Positions 7,129 through 17,266 are shown, counted from the stretch's first letter. The stretch is 33,592 bases of DNA from Betaproteobacteria bacterium (GCA_018970545.1 JAGWWC010000011.1:1-33592), one strand, 5' to 3'. The notes: generated by a model from the letters alone, not told the origin. Program-made: numbers and translations.

Positions 7129-7959
7129 ATGGTCGATTTGGGCAGCCTGACTGGAGTCGTTGAGAGGAGCTTTGACGGCCTTGAAGACTCCCGGCGTCGT
7201 CAGCTTTTAAAAGACCTGGTCCGAACGATTCATGATTTTGTAGTGCGCAATAACATCTCGCATGCGGAATGGCGCCAATCGATTGAATTTTTGCATCGTG
7301 TTGGCGACATCAGCAATGCGTCACGCAGTGAATTCTCATTGCTCTCGGATGTGCTCGGTATTTCAAGTCTTGTGGATCTCATCGGAGCACCACCGGGCGC
7401 GACTCCGAGTAGCGTGTTGGGGCCTTTTCACTCGGCCGATTCGCCATGGCGCGACAACCCGGTTGATTTGGTCAAGCAAAACACGGGTGAAGTGGTGATT
7501 CTAGAGGGGGTTGTCAAAACGCTGTCGGGGTCGCCGATTGCGGATGCAACGATCGATTTTTGGCAGAACGCGGACAATGGGCTGTACTGGCAGGTCGACC
7601 CATCTCAGCCGGCTGATAATCTGCGCTGTAAATTGAAAGTTGGCAAAGACGGACACTTTTTGATTCGAACAATTCGGCCAAAACCGTATTGCATTCCCAC
7701 CGATGGCCCGGTCTGGAAGGAGCTCGTTGAACCGGCACGCAGGTCGGCGTGGCGCCCAGGCCACTTTCATGTCATTGTGTCGGCGCCCGGATACCAGACC
7801 ATCGTGACCGAGATTTTTGGTCACGATGATCCCTACCTAGCGACAGATGCAGTATTTGGTGTGCGTGAAGGCTTACTGGGTCGTTACGAAGCAGTCGATG
7901 GAGAGGCGCCTCGGATGCGATTTGATTTTGAATTGGCCAGAGGGGCGGAGGAAAGCTAA
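7129..7959 (+). CDS. Intradiol ring-cleavage dioxygenase (catechol/hydroxyquinol 1,2-dioxygenase type)
   Basis: 276 residues: an N-terminal helical dioxygenase domain (about 20-100, ending ATPSSVLGPF) and a C-terminal beta-sandwich catalytic domain. All four Fe(III) ligands expected of the family are visible: Tyr153 (GLYWQ), Tyr187 (PKPYCIPTDGPV), His212 and His214 (RPGHFHV). The tail DDPYLATDAVFGV is characteristic of the hydroxyquinol/catechol 1,2-dioxygenase branch rather than protocatechuate 3,4-dioxygenase, and no second subunit gene is present. These cytoplasmic enzymes insert O2 between the two hydroxyl groups of a catechol to give a muconate or maleylacetate. Its start codon directly abuts the FAH stop and its own stop directly abuts the next start, implying a single transcript. 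Hydroxyquinol is the likeliest substrate class, but a substituted catechol is possible. Confidence 0.93.
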   Translation: MVDLGSLTGVVERSFDGLEDSRRRQLLKDLVRTIHDFVVRNNISHAEWRQSIEFLHRVGDISNASRSEFSLLSDVLGISSLVDLIGAPPGATPSSVLGPFHSADSPWRDNPVDLVKQNTGEVVILEGVVKTLSGSPIADATIDFWQNADNGLYWQVDPSQPADNLRCKLKVGKDGHFLIRTIRPKPYCIPTDGPVWKELVEPARRSAWRPGHFHVIVSAPGYQTIVTEIFGHDDPYLATDAVFGVREGLLGRYEAVDGEAPRMRFDFELARGAEES

Positions 7960-9291
7960 ATGATTGGAGAAAGTAAAGTGCGTTTGCTCATCGTGATGTC
8001 GGTTGCGGCCCTGCTTGCCGGCTGCGCAACCTATATCAGCCCCCTCACCGAGGTGGCTCCGAAAGAGGCCGTCTGCCCCTCCGGCGTGCCGGCCGGAGTG
8101 AAATGTTTTCGGGGGCGTGATTCCGCGAACTCGCATTATCTGATTGCGGTGCCGCAGAAGTGGAGTGGCGTGCTGGTCGTTCACGCGCACGGCGGCCCGG
8201 TGCTGGGGGACCCACCGGCCTCGCGGGCCGACGAAGACATCAGGCGTTGGGCGATCACGCTGTCAGAGGGCCACGCTTGGGCCAGCTCGGTCTTTCGTCA
8301 GGGCGGGTTCGCAGTGACGACGGCCGCCGAGGATACCGAGCGTATCCGGCAGATCTTTATTCACTACATCGCCAGACCCCGCGTGACGCTACTGCATGGG
8401 CAGTCCTGGGGAACGATGGTGGCTGCTCGTGCGGCAGAGCTTTACCCGAATTCCTGGGGTGGCCTACTTTTGACCAGTAGCGTCATCGCCGGGCCGACCA
8501 CCTATGACTTTCGGCTGGATTTGCGCGCTGTGTACCAACACCTTTGCGGTAATCATCCGCGGCCTACCGAGGCCCAGTACCCACTATCGATTGGGCTACC
8601 GGTTGGAGTAAAAATGAGCGCTCAAGAGCTGGCCTCCCGAGCCGATGAGTGTCTGGGAATTGGTAAGCCTGCAGCGCAGAGAACTGCCGAACAATTGAAA
8701 AAAATCAAAACGATTGTCGATGTGATTCGAATTCCGGAGGCCTCCATTTTGGGGCACCTGACATGGGGAACCATCAGTCTGCAGGATGTGGTGAGCAAGA
8801 CCGGCGGTGCCAGTCCTTTTGGTAATCATTCTGTGCGATACCAAGGATCCGATGACGACAATGGCTTAAATGCCGCACTCGATGCGAAGGGCCTTCGATT
8901 CAAAGCCGATCCGATGGCAGCACGGGCCTTTGCGGCGGACGTCGATTACGCCGGAAGATTTCGGGTGCCAGTATTGACCACGCACGGCATCAACGACAGC
9001 ACTGTCTTTGTCGAGGGTAACGACACGCTGCGTCAGCGGATGGAGCGGCATGGTGTTGGGGCTAATCTCGTGCAGACTTTTGTGGATTCGCGTGAACACA
9101 GCTATCTGGGGGATCCGATTTATCCACCGCTCTTTGAGGCGCTCCTGAAGTGGGTTGAGCAGGGCATCAAGCCCACGCCGCTCGGAATAGCGAATCGGTG
9201 CAAAGAGATGGCGATGCAGCAGGCAAATCTGTGTCGATTCGTCCCAGACTATGCGCCGCGGCCTCTGGCTTCACGAATCGCTCCGCGCTGA
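7960..9291 (+). CDS. Alpha/beta-hydrolase lipoprotein
   Basis: 443 residues. The N-terminus is a lipoprotein signal peptide with lipobox LLAGC (Cys22), so the protein is probably membrane-anchored outside the cytoplasm. The alpha/beta-hydrolase fold carries nucleophile motif GQSWG (Ser149), a likely oxyanion region at HAHGGP (75-80), acid Asp346 (HGINDSTV) and His380 (SREHSYLGD). A long insert between the nucleophile and acid (about 185-330) forms a lid or cap. Paired Cys (39/49, 195/231, 414/425) suggest disulfides, consistent with an oxidising compartment. ATG 7960 has GAGGAAAG upstream; GTG 7978, with GGAG ahead of it, is an alternative that also leaves a good signal peptide. As last gene of the operon it may release a phenolic acid from an ester; the substrate is not identifiable. 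Confidence 0.8.
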   Translation: MIGESKVRLLIVMSVAALLAGCATYISPLTEVAPKEAVCPSGVPAGVKCFRGRDSANSHYLIAVPQKWSGVLVVHAHGGPVLGDPPASRADEDIRRWAITLSEGHAWASSVFRQGGFAVTTAAEDTERIRQIFIHYIARPRVTLLHGQSWGTMVAARAAELYPNSWGGLLLTSSVIAGPTTYDFRLDLRAVYQHLCGNHPRPTEAQYPLSIGLPVGVKMSAQELASRADECLGIGKPAAQRTAEQLKKIKTIVDVIRIPEASILGHLTWGTISLQDVVSKTGGASPFGNHSVRYQGSDDDNGLNAALDAKGLRFKADPMAARAFAADVDYAGRFRVPVLTTHGINDSTVFVEGNDTLRQRMERHGVGANLVQTFVDSREHSYLGDPIYPPLFEALLKWVEQGIKPTPLGIANRCKEMAMQQANLCRFVPDYAPRPLASRIAPR

Positions 9292-9311
9292 GACCAACAC
9301 AGCGTCGCGTT

Positions 9312-10421
9312 TCAGAGTGACTCCACGCGATCGAGATCGGGACGGGAGAGCCAATTTGCAAATTCGTCGGCCAGACGTTGACTCTCACGGATTGCGATTT
9401 TCCAGTTGCGGATTCGCGAATCGAGGTCGTTGCTATAGGTGACAAAGTCAGTTCGATCGGGCAACTTTCGGTTGGGTAGGCGCGCCACCCAAGCCGGGTC
9501 TGGCGCAAGCACAATCGTGTTGTCGAGAAATGCGGTCGGCCGGTGTCGGGCTTTGAGTTGTTTGTCGAGCCATCCGGGCACGACGGCGCGCTGGAAATGG
9601 GGATAAAGCACCAGTCCTTGATAATTGAGATGCAAATGGTAATCCGTGATGCCGCCATCCCAGTAGGCGCCTAAGGGGGCACCGACAATCTCGGGGACGG
9701 ACTGCAGCGCAAAGGGAATGCTGCAGCTGGCTTGAATCGCTTGCAGAAAATTCTGTTCGGTGAGTTTGAACTCGCGAGTGGCAAAGTCATCAGTGGCAAA
9801 GGGCCTGCCGTTGAGCGCATGGGCGCCAAGCGAAGAAAAGACTGTACGCTCCAGCCAAATACCCATCCAGCGCCGGTTCAGTGCGTTACTGAGGTAAGCC
9901 ATGGCATACCCAAGGGGCGTGAGTAAGGCATGCTCTCGGCGCAGGACATACTTACCCCGGGAGCACAGCACATGCAATCGATAACGGGGATGGTGCAAGA
10001 TTTCAGAAATTCGACCCGAATAAAATGACTGAAGGTTGCCGCGAAAGCTGTCGCTGACTTGTTGTGCGGTGGGTCGTTTTTGGCCTGGCGCAAGTGCATA
10101 GTCTTGATGCACGTAATCCCGCTCCAGCCGACCCAATGCTTGGACCGGCGAGGAAAGGCATGCGGTGGCCATTCTCCAGGCGCCGATGGAGGCGCCCACA
10201 AGGTGAATGGGCTGATCACTCTGGGGCAGCCAGCTGCCAAAAAGAAACCGATCTATCGGTCCGAGGATCAGTCCCTTCGGACCTCCAGCCGCCCCGGGAA
10301 TGACATCAATATGCGCTGGTAGCAGGCCATGCTCGCGAATATGCGCCTGGGCTTTCGGTCCAGCGTAGATGCGGAGGGCCCTCTGGGTTGATGCGGTGAT
10401 ACGACTCAAATTTTGCGACAA
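9312..10421 (-). CDS. Patatin-like phospholipase
   Basis: 369 residues. The Ser-Asp dyad of the patatin family is present: an oxyanion motif GGPKG (46-50), nucleophile motif GASIG (Ser78) and DGG with Asp255 in YWDGGITDY. No signal peptide is evident, so the protein is probably cytoplasmic or secreted by another route. Patatin-like enzymes hydrolyse acyl esters of membrane lipids; the physiological role here is unknown. The start appears to be TTG at 10421, because no in-frame ATG precedes the oxyanion motif; no strong ribosome-binding site is visible. The gene ends 20 bases from the end of the convergent hydrolase gene and starts about 39 bases from the divergent membrane-protein gene. Confidence 0.85.
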   Translation of the reverse strand: MSQNLSRITASTQRALRIYAGPKAQAHIREHGLLPAHIDVIPGAAGGPKGLILGPIDRFLFGSWLPQSDQPIHLVGASIGAWRMATACLSSPVQALGRLERDYVHQDYALAPGQKRPTAQQVSDSFRGNLQSFYSGRISEILHHPRYRLHVLCSRGKYVLRREHALLTPLGYAMAYLSNALNRRWMGIWLERTVFSSLGAHALNGRPFATDDFATREFKLTEQNFLQAIQASCSIPFALQSVPEIVGAPLGAYWDGGITDYHLHLNYQGLVLYPHFQRAVVPGWLDKQLKARHRPTAFLDNTIVLAPDPAWVARLPNRKLPDRTDFVTYSNDLDSRIRNWKIAIRESQRLADEFANWLSRPDLDRVESL

Positions 10422-10460
10422 TTTAGATGTGAAAACTGCATTTTATGGTGATTGTCACGC

Positions 10461-11393
10461 ATGACTCGTTTTCGGCGAGAAGCGCTATTCGGAATCTTAA
10501 TTCCCTTTCTTTATCTGATTGTCGAGCTCGGCTTTACGGATCAGATCGTCGGAATTTTATCGGGCACAGCAAGCGATGAGATCTTAAAAGGCTTGGAGTT
10601 CTGGGCCAGGATTGTTTCGGGTACCGGCCTGGGACTGGTGCTGTTTCGGCTTAAGTTGCTCGCACGTTTCCGGGAATCCTTGCGATTGATTGCTTTTGTC
10701 GCACTGGGCGTGGTCATCATGTGGAATGTACAGCGCGAACTCACCGATTATCTCGTCCGCACCGCTAAGCCGGAAGATAAGCAGGCCGCAGTGGCGCTTT
10801 CTCTGGTTGCGAAATACGCGGGCGAAGGCCGCCTCCGGCTTGAGAGCGGTGAGCCAGTCATTTGGGGACCGCTGGACCGGGCCGAAAAAGACATCGTGAT
10901 GGCGTTGTTTCCCGCCGCGGCCTTGCACACCATGAATCGTGAGGCGCAGCTGACTCAGTGGGTGCTGGAGCACGGAAGTGTGAACGCCGGACTCACCATC
11001 ACCACTGAGCTCGAATACAACGCTTACAAGAATTTGATTATTCCGCCAATTGTGGTGGGCATCTCACTGTTTTTCGCGCTCGTGAACCTTTCTTTTTTGG
11101 TGGGAACGTTTGGCAATTTGATTCGACCGAGAACGCGTTTGCCGGTGATGTTGGCGACGTTGCTGCTGCTGGTTTTGGTGTCTTTCATTCCGCGCAATGC
11201 GCTGATGGACTCCCCGGGTTATGTCAATGCAATGCGGGCTGGCCTATGGAAGGAAAAGCCGGTGCTTGGAATCTTGGTGGAATGGTCCTCGCAGACCGCA
11301 CCGGCATGGAGTTTCCCGTCGCATCTCGCCCACGAGTTCCTGTTGGGCGGCTATTCATTTAAACGACCTGCTTTGCCTTGGTCTTCAGGCTAG
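10461..11393 (+). CDS. Multi-pass membrane protein of unknown function
   Basis: 310 residues from ATG 10461; TTG 10452 would add three residues but leaves almost no space to the GGTG upstream. I do not recognise the family. Hydrophobic segments lie at about 8-26, 45-65, 74-90, 192-218 and 227-243. The polar stretch between the third and fourth (about 91-190) would form a soluble domain, probably on the outer side given Arg/Lys-rich positions near the first segments. The C-terminal 65 residues are mostly non-membrane and end abruptly (ALPWSSG). No motif suggests a transporter, enzyme or sensor. It sits between a divergent lipase and gltX, whose start follows 29 bases after its stop, so it may be co-transcribed with gltX. 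Confidence 0.7.
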   Translation: MTRFRREALFGILIPFLYLIVELGFTDQIVGILSGTASDEILKGLEFWARIVSGTGLGLVLFRLKLLARFRESLRLIAFVALGVVIMWNVQRELTDYLVRTAKPEDKQAAVALSLVAKYAGEGRLRLESGEPVIWGPLDRAEKDIVMALFPAAALHTMNREAQLTQWVLEHGSVNAGLTITTELEYNAYKNLIIPPIVVGISLFFALVNLSFLVGTFGNLIRPRTRLPVMLATLLLLVLVSFIPRNALMDSPGYVNAMRAGLWKEKPVLGILVEWSSQTAPAWSFPSHLAHEFLLGGYSFKRPALPWSSG

Positions 11394-11422
11394 GTGGGCG
11401 GCTACGGGTAAACTTGCAGCCC

Positions 11423-12841
11423 ATGTCGTCCCCAGCTTCTAAGCCTGTTCGAACCCGGTTTGCACCCAGCCCAACGGGTTATCTCCACGTGGGTGGCGCC
11501 CGCACCGCACTGTATTGTTGGGCCTATGCCCGTCGCCACGGCGGCCAATTCATTCTTCGGATTGAAGATACGGATGTCGAGCGCTCCACTCCAGAGGCTG
11601 TTCAGGCCATCTTAGATGGCATGCAATGGCTTGGACTTACTCCCGATGAGGGCCCGATTTATCAGATGCGGCGTATGGACCGTTACCGAGAGGTAATCGC
11701 ATTCATGCTCAAATCCGGCACCGCTTATCACTGTTACTGCACGCCACAGCAGTTAGATGCAATGCGTGAAGACCAGCGGGCCCGGGGGGCGAAGCCGCGC
11801 TATGACGGCCGCTGGCGGCCAGAAAATGCGCAGGCCAGTGGTCTCGTGCCACCACCAGGACTACTGCCGGTTGTGCGGTTTCGCAATCCAGACTCCGGCT
11901 TTGTGACTTGGGAAGATGGCGTGAAGGGCCGAATCTCAATTTCCAACGAAGAACTGGACGATCTCATCATCGCCCGTACGGACGGGACTCCGACTTATAA
12001 CTTTTGTGTCGTGGTCGATGATATGGATATGCAGATCAGCCATGTTATCCGTGGCGATGATCACATCAACAATACGCCGCGGCAGATCAATATTTTGAAG
12101 GCCCTTGACGCAGCGGTGCCGACCTACGCGCATCTGCCGATGATTCACGGCCCAGATGGCGAGAAGCTGTCCAAGCGCCATGGCGCTGTGTCGGTCATGC
12201 AGTACCACAGCGATGGCTATCTGCCGCAGGCTTTGCTGAACTATTTGGCGCGGCTCGGGTGGAGCCATGGCAATGATGAAATTTTTTCTACCCAGCAGCT
12301 TCAAGAGTGGTTCTCCCTGGAGCATTGCAGTAAGTCGGCTGCCCAGTTTGATTTTGAAAAATTAAAGTGGATCAACAATCATTATCTGCGGCTACTCGAC
12401 GGGCAAGAGCTGGCATCGATGGTGGCGCCGCGTGTTCGAGAGGAAGGATTTTCAGTGGCCAGTGGCCCGCCGCTTGCAGCGGTGTGTGAGCTGCTGAAAG
12501 ATCGTGCGCAGACTCTCAACGAGCTTGCCGAGTCGGTTGCGATGTTCTACATGGAACCCCCCGATGTATCCGAGGCGCTGGCGGAGCAGCTCAGCCCGCC
12601 GGTACGCGCGGCCCTAACGGCGCTGGGGGCCAGTCTGCCTGCCGATTGGAATGCGTCAGCTCTGGCACTGGCGCTCAAAGGGGTCGTCTCGGCGTCCGGC
12701 TTGAAAATGCCGCAGATTGCAATGCCGCTTCGGCTGATCTTGATGGGCCGCACTGATACGCCATCGATCGATAAGGTCATGGCAGTCCTGGGCCGAGCCT
12801 GCGTCACACAGCGGCTTGGCGCTCATCTCGGCGCTCCTTAG
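11423..12841 (+). CDS. gltX: Glutamyl-tRNA synthetase
   Basis: 472 residues from ATG 11423, a normal length for bacterial GluRS. The class I signature motifs are present: [13 protein letters not shown] (the HIGH equivalent at about residues 22-25) and KLSKRHG (the KMSKS equivalent at about 247). [11 protein letters not shown] marks the region that is cysteine-rich in many bacterial GluRS proteins. The C-terminal anticodon-binding domain is complete. It charges tRNA-Glu in the cytoplasm. ATG 11423 is chosen over a TTG 45 bases upstream because the family N-terminus begins just before [11 protein letters not shown]. aroC follows after 28 bases. Confidence 0.96.
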   Translation: MSSPASKPVRTRFAPSPTGYLHVGGARTALYCWAYARRHGGQFILRIEDTDVERSTPEAVQAILDGMQWLGLTPDEGPIYQMRRMDRYREVIAFMLKSGTAYHCYCTPQQLDAMREDQRARGAKPRYDGRWRPENAQASGLVPPPGLLPVVRFRNPDSGFVTWEDGVKGRISISNEELDDLIIARTDGTPTYNFCVVVDDMDMQISHVIRGDDHINNTPRQINILKALDAAVPTYAHLPMIHGPDGEKLSKRHGAVSVMQYHSDGYLPQALLNYLARLGWSHGNDEIFSTQQLQEWFSLEHCSKSAAQFDFEKLKWINNHYLRLLDGQELASMVAPRVREEGFSVASGPPLAAVCELLKDRAQTLNELAESVAMFYMEPPDVSEALAEQLSPPVRAALTALGASLPADWNASALALALKGVVSASGLKMPQIAMPLRLILMGRTDTPSIDKVMAVLGRACVTQRLGAHLGAP

Positions 12842-12869
12842 CCAGACCTTGATCGCTTAAACTGCGGCT

Positions 12870-13961
12870 ATGTCAGGAAACACTTTTGGTCATCTGTTTG
12901 CGGTGACGTCATTTGGGGAATCTCATGGCCCGGCGATTGGCTGTGTGGTGGATGGCTGCCCGCCAGGAATGGCTTTATCAGAGTCTGATATCCAGCCGGA
13001 GCTGGACCGTCGCCGGCCTGGCACCTCGCGACACGTGACCCAGCGGCAGGAGTCCGATACCGTTGAGATTCTCTCCGGCGTGTTCGAAGGGGTCACCACG
13101 GGCGCACCGATTGCCCTTCTGATTCGAAATCAGGATCAGCGCAGCAAAGATTACAACGACATCAAAGATACCTTCCGGCCCGGCCATGCCGATTACACCT
13201 ACTGGCAAAAATACGGTGTGCGTGATTATCGGGGTGGCGGACGATCATCGGCCCGTGAGACCGCGGTTCGGGTAGCGGCTGCCGCAATTGCGAAGAAGTG
13301 GCTACGCGAAAAGTTTGGTGTGATGATCCGAGGTCACATGACGCAGTTAGGTGAAATCGCAGTTCGATTTGAAGACTGGGCAGAGGTGGACGCCAATCCG
13401 TTTTTCGCTGCAAACAAAAGCCAGATCGCCGAACTAGAAGCCTACATGGATAGCCTGCGCAAGGCGGGGGACTCCTGTGGGGCGCGCATCAATATTGAGG
13501 CAGCCCATGTTCCGGTGGGCTGGGGCGAACCGGTGTTTGATCGGCTGGATGCGGAGATCGCCTACGCCATGATGGGCATTAATGCAGTCAAAGGCGTAGA
13601 AATTGGCGCAGGTTTTCAGTCCATCGCTCAGCGGGGTTCGACCCATGGTGATGAGCTCACCCCTGCGGGCTTTGCAACGAACAATGCCGGCGGTGTGCTG
13701 GGTGGCATTTCTACCGGTCAGCCGATTACGGTGTCCATTGCGATCAAGCCCACTTCAAGCATTCGTACGCCGCGACGCTCCATTGATCTGCAGGGCCAGC
13801 CTACTGTGGTGGAGACCCACGGCCGGCACGATCCGTGTGTCGGCATTCGTGCAGCGCCGATTGCTGAGGCCATGCTCGCTTTGGTACTCATGGACCACGC
13901 CCTGCGTCACCGGGCCCAAAACGCTGACGTTCGCGTGCCAACGCCGCCGATTGCAGGGTGA
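12870..13961 (+). CDS. aroC: Chorismate synthase
   Basis: 363 residues, full length. It converts 5-enolpyruvylshikimate-3-phosphate to chorismate using reduced FMN, the last common step to aromatic amino acids and folate. Family signatures visible: [10 protein letters not shown] near the N-terminus, [17 protein letters not shown] (about 101-117), [12 protein letters not shown] (about 119-130) and [18 protein letters not shown] near the C-terminus. Its chorismate feeds the trp genes found further right in the window. The last four bases overlap the start of the permease gene, implying translational coupling. Confidence 0.97.
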   Translation: MSGNTFGHLFAVTSFGESHGPAIGCVVDGCPPGMALSESDIQPELDRRRPGTSRHVTQRQESDTVEILSGVFEGVTTGAPIALLIRNQDQRSKDYNDIKDTFRPGHADYTYWQKYGVRDYRGGGRSSARETAVRVAAAAIAKKWLREKFGVMIRGHMTQLGEIAVRFEDWAEVDANPFFAANKSQIAELEAYMDSLRKAGDSCGARINIEAAHVPVGWGEPVFDRLDAEIAYAMMGINAVKGVEIGAGFQSIAQRGSTHGDELTPAGFATNNAGGVLGGISTGQPITVSIAIKPTSSIRTPRRSIDLQGQPTVVETHGRHDPCVGIRAAPIAEAMLALVLMDHALRHRAQNADVRVPTPPIAG

Positions 13962-15124
13962 GCGCGACCGCCCGTCTTGGGGCATTTTTTGGCGCTTACT
14001 TTGCTTATGTTGGTTTGTTTTCGCCTTACCTACCGCTTTGGCTAAACGCACGCGGCTTTAGTCCTGCCGAAATTGGCGTGCTCATCTCGCCGATGCAGTG
14101 GGCGCGAGTCTTTGGTCCGCCGGCGTGGGGGTGGCTTGCCGATCATGTGCGCGGGCCCCGGGGTGTAGCCCGAGTGATTCAAATTGCTGCGGTGGCCGCG
14201 TTAATCGCGAGTCTGGGGCTGCTGACATCGCTGCCGTTTTGGCCGTTATTTGCACTATTTTGTGTCTTGAGTTTCTTTCTCAGCGGCCAAGTGCCGATTG
14301 CAGAATCGCTCGCGATGCAGGCCGGCGGCGGGAGCCTGAAGCGATACGGCCGGATGCGGGTCTGGGGTTCCATTGGTTTTATTCTCGCGGTACTCAGTGC
14401 TGGCCCATGGTTTGATCGGGTCGGAATAGATTGGTTGCCCGCATCGCTGATCGGGGCGCTGTTGATTCTGGTGGTGGCCTCTGCCTTGCTGCCCGGCCGT
14501 GAGGTGCAGGCCGCGGCCACGCGGCATCGACTCATGGGTCAGGTGCTGCGCGATGGCCGGCTGCGTTCATTTCTGCTGGCGTCATTTCTCATGCTGATTG
14601 CCCACGCACCGCTGTACACCCTGTTTTCGCTCTGGCTGCATCAGCAGGGCTATAGCACCACTGAGATCGGTCTGCTCTGGGCTCTGGGGGTGGTTGCGGA
14701 AATCGTGATGTTTCAGTTTCAACACCGATTGTTTGATCGTTTCTCGGTAGGCCAGTGCTGGGTGGCGTCTTACGGGGTGACAGCGATTCGTTTTTTGATG
14801 ATTGCTTGCTCCGGCGGGTCGTTGGTGGTGATCATTTTTGCCCAGATCCTGCATGCGGTGACATTTGGTATTCATCACAGCGCTTCCATGGCGCTGATAC
14901 GGCAATGGTTTCCCCCCCAGGCCCAGGCCCGCGGTCAGGCCCTGTACACCATGGCTTCGTATGGTCTCGGCGGATCAATTGGCGGTATCGCTGCCGGCTG
15001 GCTATGGGAGGTCGTTTTTCCAGAGTTTGTGTTTGTGGTCTCGGCTGCGGCGGCCGTTGGCGGCGCAATTGCCGCCGTCATCGGGCTGAAGGCGGCGCGT
15101 CAGCGGGCCGAAACAGTGACCTAG
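13958..15124 (+). CDS. MFS permease, HcaT/nucleoside-symporter-like (MFS_1_like)
   Basis: 388 residues beginning at a GTG whose last two bases form part of the aroC stop (GTGA overlap). About 12 hydrophobic segments are seen in two halves of six, joined by a polar stretch near residues 175-195. The N-terminus ([20 protein letters not shown]) and the segment [11 protein letters not shown] resemble the family of E. coli HcaT, a putative 3-phenylpropionate transporter. The substrate is unknown. Coupling to aroC is positional; it does not prove a link with shikimate metabolism. Confidence 0.85.
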   Translation: MSATARLGAFFGAYFAYVGLFSPYLPLWLNARGFSPAEIGVLISPMQWARVFGPPAWGWLADHVRGPRGVARVIQIAAVAALIASLGLLTSLPFWPLFALFCVLSFFLSGQVPIAESLAMQAGGGSLKRYGRMRVWGSIGFILAVLSAGPWFDRVGIDWLPASLIGALLILVVASALLPGREVQAAATRHRLMGQVLRDGRLRSFLLASFLMLIAHAPLYTLFSLWLHQQGYSTTEIGLLWALGVVAEIVMFQFQHRLFDRFSVGQCWVASYGVTAIRFLMIACSGGSLVVIIFAQILHAVTFGIHHSASMALIRQWFPPQAQARGQALYTMASYGLGGSIGGIAAGWLWEVVFPEFVFVVSAAAAVGGAIAAVIGLKAARQRAETVT

Positions 15125-15181
15125 CCCGGGCATAATTAAGGGCTCAGGAAAAAACTTACCCAATTCTTAGTGAGATTTGCG

Positions 15182-16585
15182 ATGCCAGGACGCACCCTTT
15201 ACGACAAACTGTGGGACGAGCATGTTGTCCACCAGGAAGCTGACGGTACCTGCCTGATTTATATTGATCGCCATCTGGTCCACGAGGTCACCAGCCCCCA
15301 GGCCTTTGAGGGCCTTGAACTCTCTGGCCGCCAGCTGTGGCGCAATGCCGCCAACCTGGCGGTGGTGGATCACAACGTGCCGACCACGGACCGCTCTCAC
15401 GGAATCAGTGATCCGATCTCGCGTCTACAGGTGGAGACGCTAGATGCCAACACCAAAAAATTCAATATCCGATATTTCAATATCAGCGATCACCGTCAGG
15501 GCATCGTCCATGTCATTGGCCCTGAGCAGGGAGCAACGCTACCGGGTATGACGGTTGTCTGCGGCGATTCCCACACCAGTACCCATGGCGCATTCGCATG
15601 CCTTGCAATGGGAATCGGCACCTCCGAGGTCGAGCATGTGCTCGCTACCCAGTGTCTGCTGATGAAAAAAGCCAAGCGCATGCTCGTGAAAATCGAAGGC
15701 ACACTCGGGCCGGGCGTCACCCCGAAGGATGTCGTGCTTGCTGTGATTGGAAAAATTGGCACCGCGGGCGGTACCGGATTTGCGATCGAGTTTGGCGGCG
15801 CGGTCATGCGATCCATGTCAATGGAAGGCCGCATGACGGTGTGCAATATGGCCATCGAGGCGGGCGCCCGCGCCGGGATGGTGGCGGTCGATCAAAAGAC
15901 AATTGACTATGTTCGCGATAAGCCGATGGCACCCAAGGCTGCGGACTGGGATCGGGCACTCACGTACTGGCAGTCGCTGCATTCCGATTCCGACGCGCGT
16001 TTTGATTCGGTCGTGGAATTAAACGCCGCAGACATTGCCCCCCAGGTCACTTGGGGCACCTCACCCGAGATGGTCCTGCCAGTGGGGGCGCGGGTGCCCG
16101 ATCCCGCCCACGAGTCCGATGCCTCAAGGCGTGAGGGCATGGAACGCGCACTTGCCTACATGGGCCTTGCACCCAACATGCCTCTGACCGAGATTGCCGT
16201 GGACAAAGTGTTTATCGGTTCGTGCACGAATTCGCGCATCGAGGATTTGCGTGCGGCTGCGGCCGTCATCAAGGGCCGCAAAAAAGCCGGTAATGTGAAG
16301 CTGGCGCTGGTGGTGCCCGGATCTGGGCTGATCAAGGCCCAGGCAGAGCAGGAAGGTCTTGATCAGGTATTTCGGCAGGCCGGCTTTGAGTGGCGTGAGC
16401 CAGGCTGCTCGATGTGTCTTGCAATGAATGCTGATCGGCTTGAGCCCGGTGAGCGCAGCGCTTCGACATCGAATCGCAATTTCGAGGGCCGGCAGGGTGC
16501 GGGGGGCCGCACCCATCTGGTTTCGCCCGCCATGGCGGCTGCCGCAGCACTGGCAGGCCATTTTGTTGATGTTCGACACTTCTAA
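15182..16585 (+). CDS. leuC: 3-isopropylmalate dehydratase, large subunit
   Basis: 467 residues from ATG 15182, matching the family length. GTG 15170 would add four residues not typical of LeuC, which usually begins close to TLYDKLWD. The aconitase-type iron-sulfur ligands are visible: Cys348 in [11 protein letters not shown] and Cys409/Cys412 in CSMCLAMN. With LeuD it isomerises 2-isopropylmalate to 3-isopropylmalate in leucine synthesis. It is the first gene of the long biosynthetic run. The 57-base gap upstream contains CATAATTAAG, which could be a -10 element, but no convincing -35 box. Confidence 0.97.
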   Translation: MPGRTLYDKLWDEHVVHQEADGTCLIYIDRHLVHEVTSPQAFEGLELSGRQLWRNAANLAVVDHNVPTTDRSHGISDPISRLQVETLDANTKKFNIRYFNISDHRQGIVHVIGPEQGATLPGMTVVCGDSHTSTHGAFACLAMGIGTSEVEHVLATQCLLMKKAKRMLVKIEGTLGPGVTPKDVVLAVIGKIGTAGGTGFAIEFGGAVMRSMSMEGRMTVCNMAIEAGARAGMVAVDQKTIDYVRDKPMAPKAADWDRALTYWQSLHSDSDARFDSVVELNAADIAPQVTWGTSPEMVLPVGARVPDPAHESDASRREGMERALAYMGLAPNMPLTEIAVDKVFIGSCTNSRIEDLRAAAAVIKGRKKAGNVKLALVVPGSGLIKAQAEQEGLDQVFRQAGFEWREPGCSMCLAMNADRLEPGERSASTSNRNFEGRQGAGGRTHLVSPAMAAAAALAGHFVDVRHF

Positions 16586-16603
16586 CTGCGGGGAATTCTT
16601 TCG

Positions 16604-17266
16604 ATGAAACCTCTTGATCAGCACCAAGGTCTGGTGGCGCCGATGGATCGGGCCAATGTGGATACGGATGCCATCATCCCGAAGCAATTTTTAAAGTCGA
16701 TTAAGCGTAGCGGTTTTGGCCCAAATCTTTTTGATGCTTGGCGTTACGAAGACGAAGGCCAGCCAGGTATGGACTGCAGCCGTCGGCCATTGAACAAAGA
16801 GTTTGTCTTAAATCAGGCTCGCTACCAGGGCGCAAGTATCTTGCTGGCCCGACGTAATTTCGGCTGCGGATCGAGCCGAGAGCACGCGCCTTGGGCATTA
16901 GAGGATTACGGATTTCGCGTGCTGATTGCGCCGTCTTATGCCGACATCTTTTTCAATAACTGCTTTAAAAATGGCCTACTGCCGATTGTGCTTGCCGAAA
17001 GCGATGTGGAAATTCTTTTTCAGCGGGTCTTTGGCGAGGAGGGCTTTCAGCTAAACGTCGACCTCTCCGGGCAAAAGATTGCAAGCCTGGATGGAAGTTT
17101 CTCGCGGTCTTTTGATATTGAGCCTTTTCGCAAGCATTGTCTGATCAATGGGCTGGATGACATTGGGCTGACGCTGCAGCATGCAGAGAAAATTCGTGCC
17201 TTTGAGTCGCGACGGCTTGCCGATCAGCCCTGGCTGGCGGTTGATCCGCATCGGGCATTAGGCTGA
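16604..17266 (+). CDS. leuD: 3-isopropylmalate dehydratase, small subunit
   Basis: 220 residues, full length, 18 bases after leuC with GGGGA ahead of the ATG. Swivel-domain signatures are [17 protein letters not shown] (near residues 19-35) and [18 protein letters not shown] (near 84-101), followed by [13 protein letters not shown]. It completes the LeuCD heterodimer. Many Burkholderiales carry a small entericidin-like gene between leuC and leuD; the 18-base gap here has no room for one. Confidence 0.97.
   Translation: MKPLDQHQGLVAPMDRANVDTDAIIPKQFLKSIKRSGFGPNLFDAWRYEDEGQPGMDCSRRPLNKEFVLNQARYQGASILLARRNFGCGSSREHAPWALEDYGFRVLIAPSYADIFFNNCFKNGLLPIVLAESDVEILFQRVFGEEGFQLNVDLSGQKIASLDGSFSRSFDIEPFRKHCLINGLDDIGLTLQHAEKIRAFESRRLADQPWLAVDPHRALG

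Noticed and set aside
13633-13648. GGGGTTCGACCC resembling a tRNA T-arm
   Set aside because: It is within conserved aroC coding sequence and no acceptor, D or anticodon stems can be drawn around it.
15120-15148. Hairpin-like repeat AGCCC...GGGCT between the MFS gene and leuC
   Set aside because: The stem is only five pairs and is followed by A residues rather than T, so it is not convincing as a plus-strand terminator or attenuator; no leucine-rich leader peptide fits in the gap.
16586-16603. Possible entericidin-like small gene between leuC and leuD
   Set aside because: The gap is only 18 bases, too short for any such gene.
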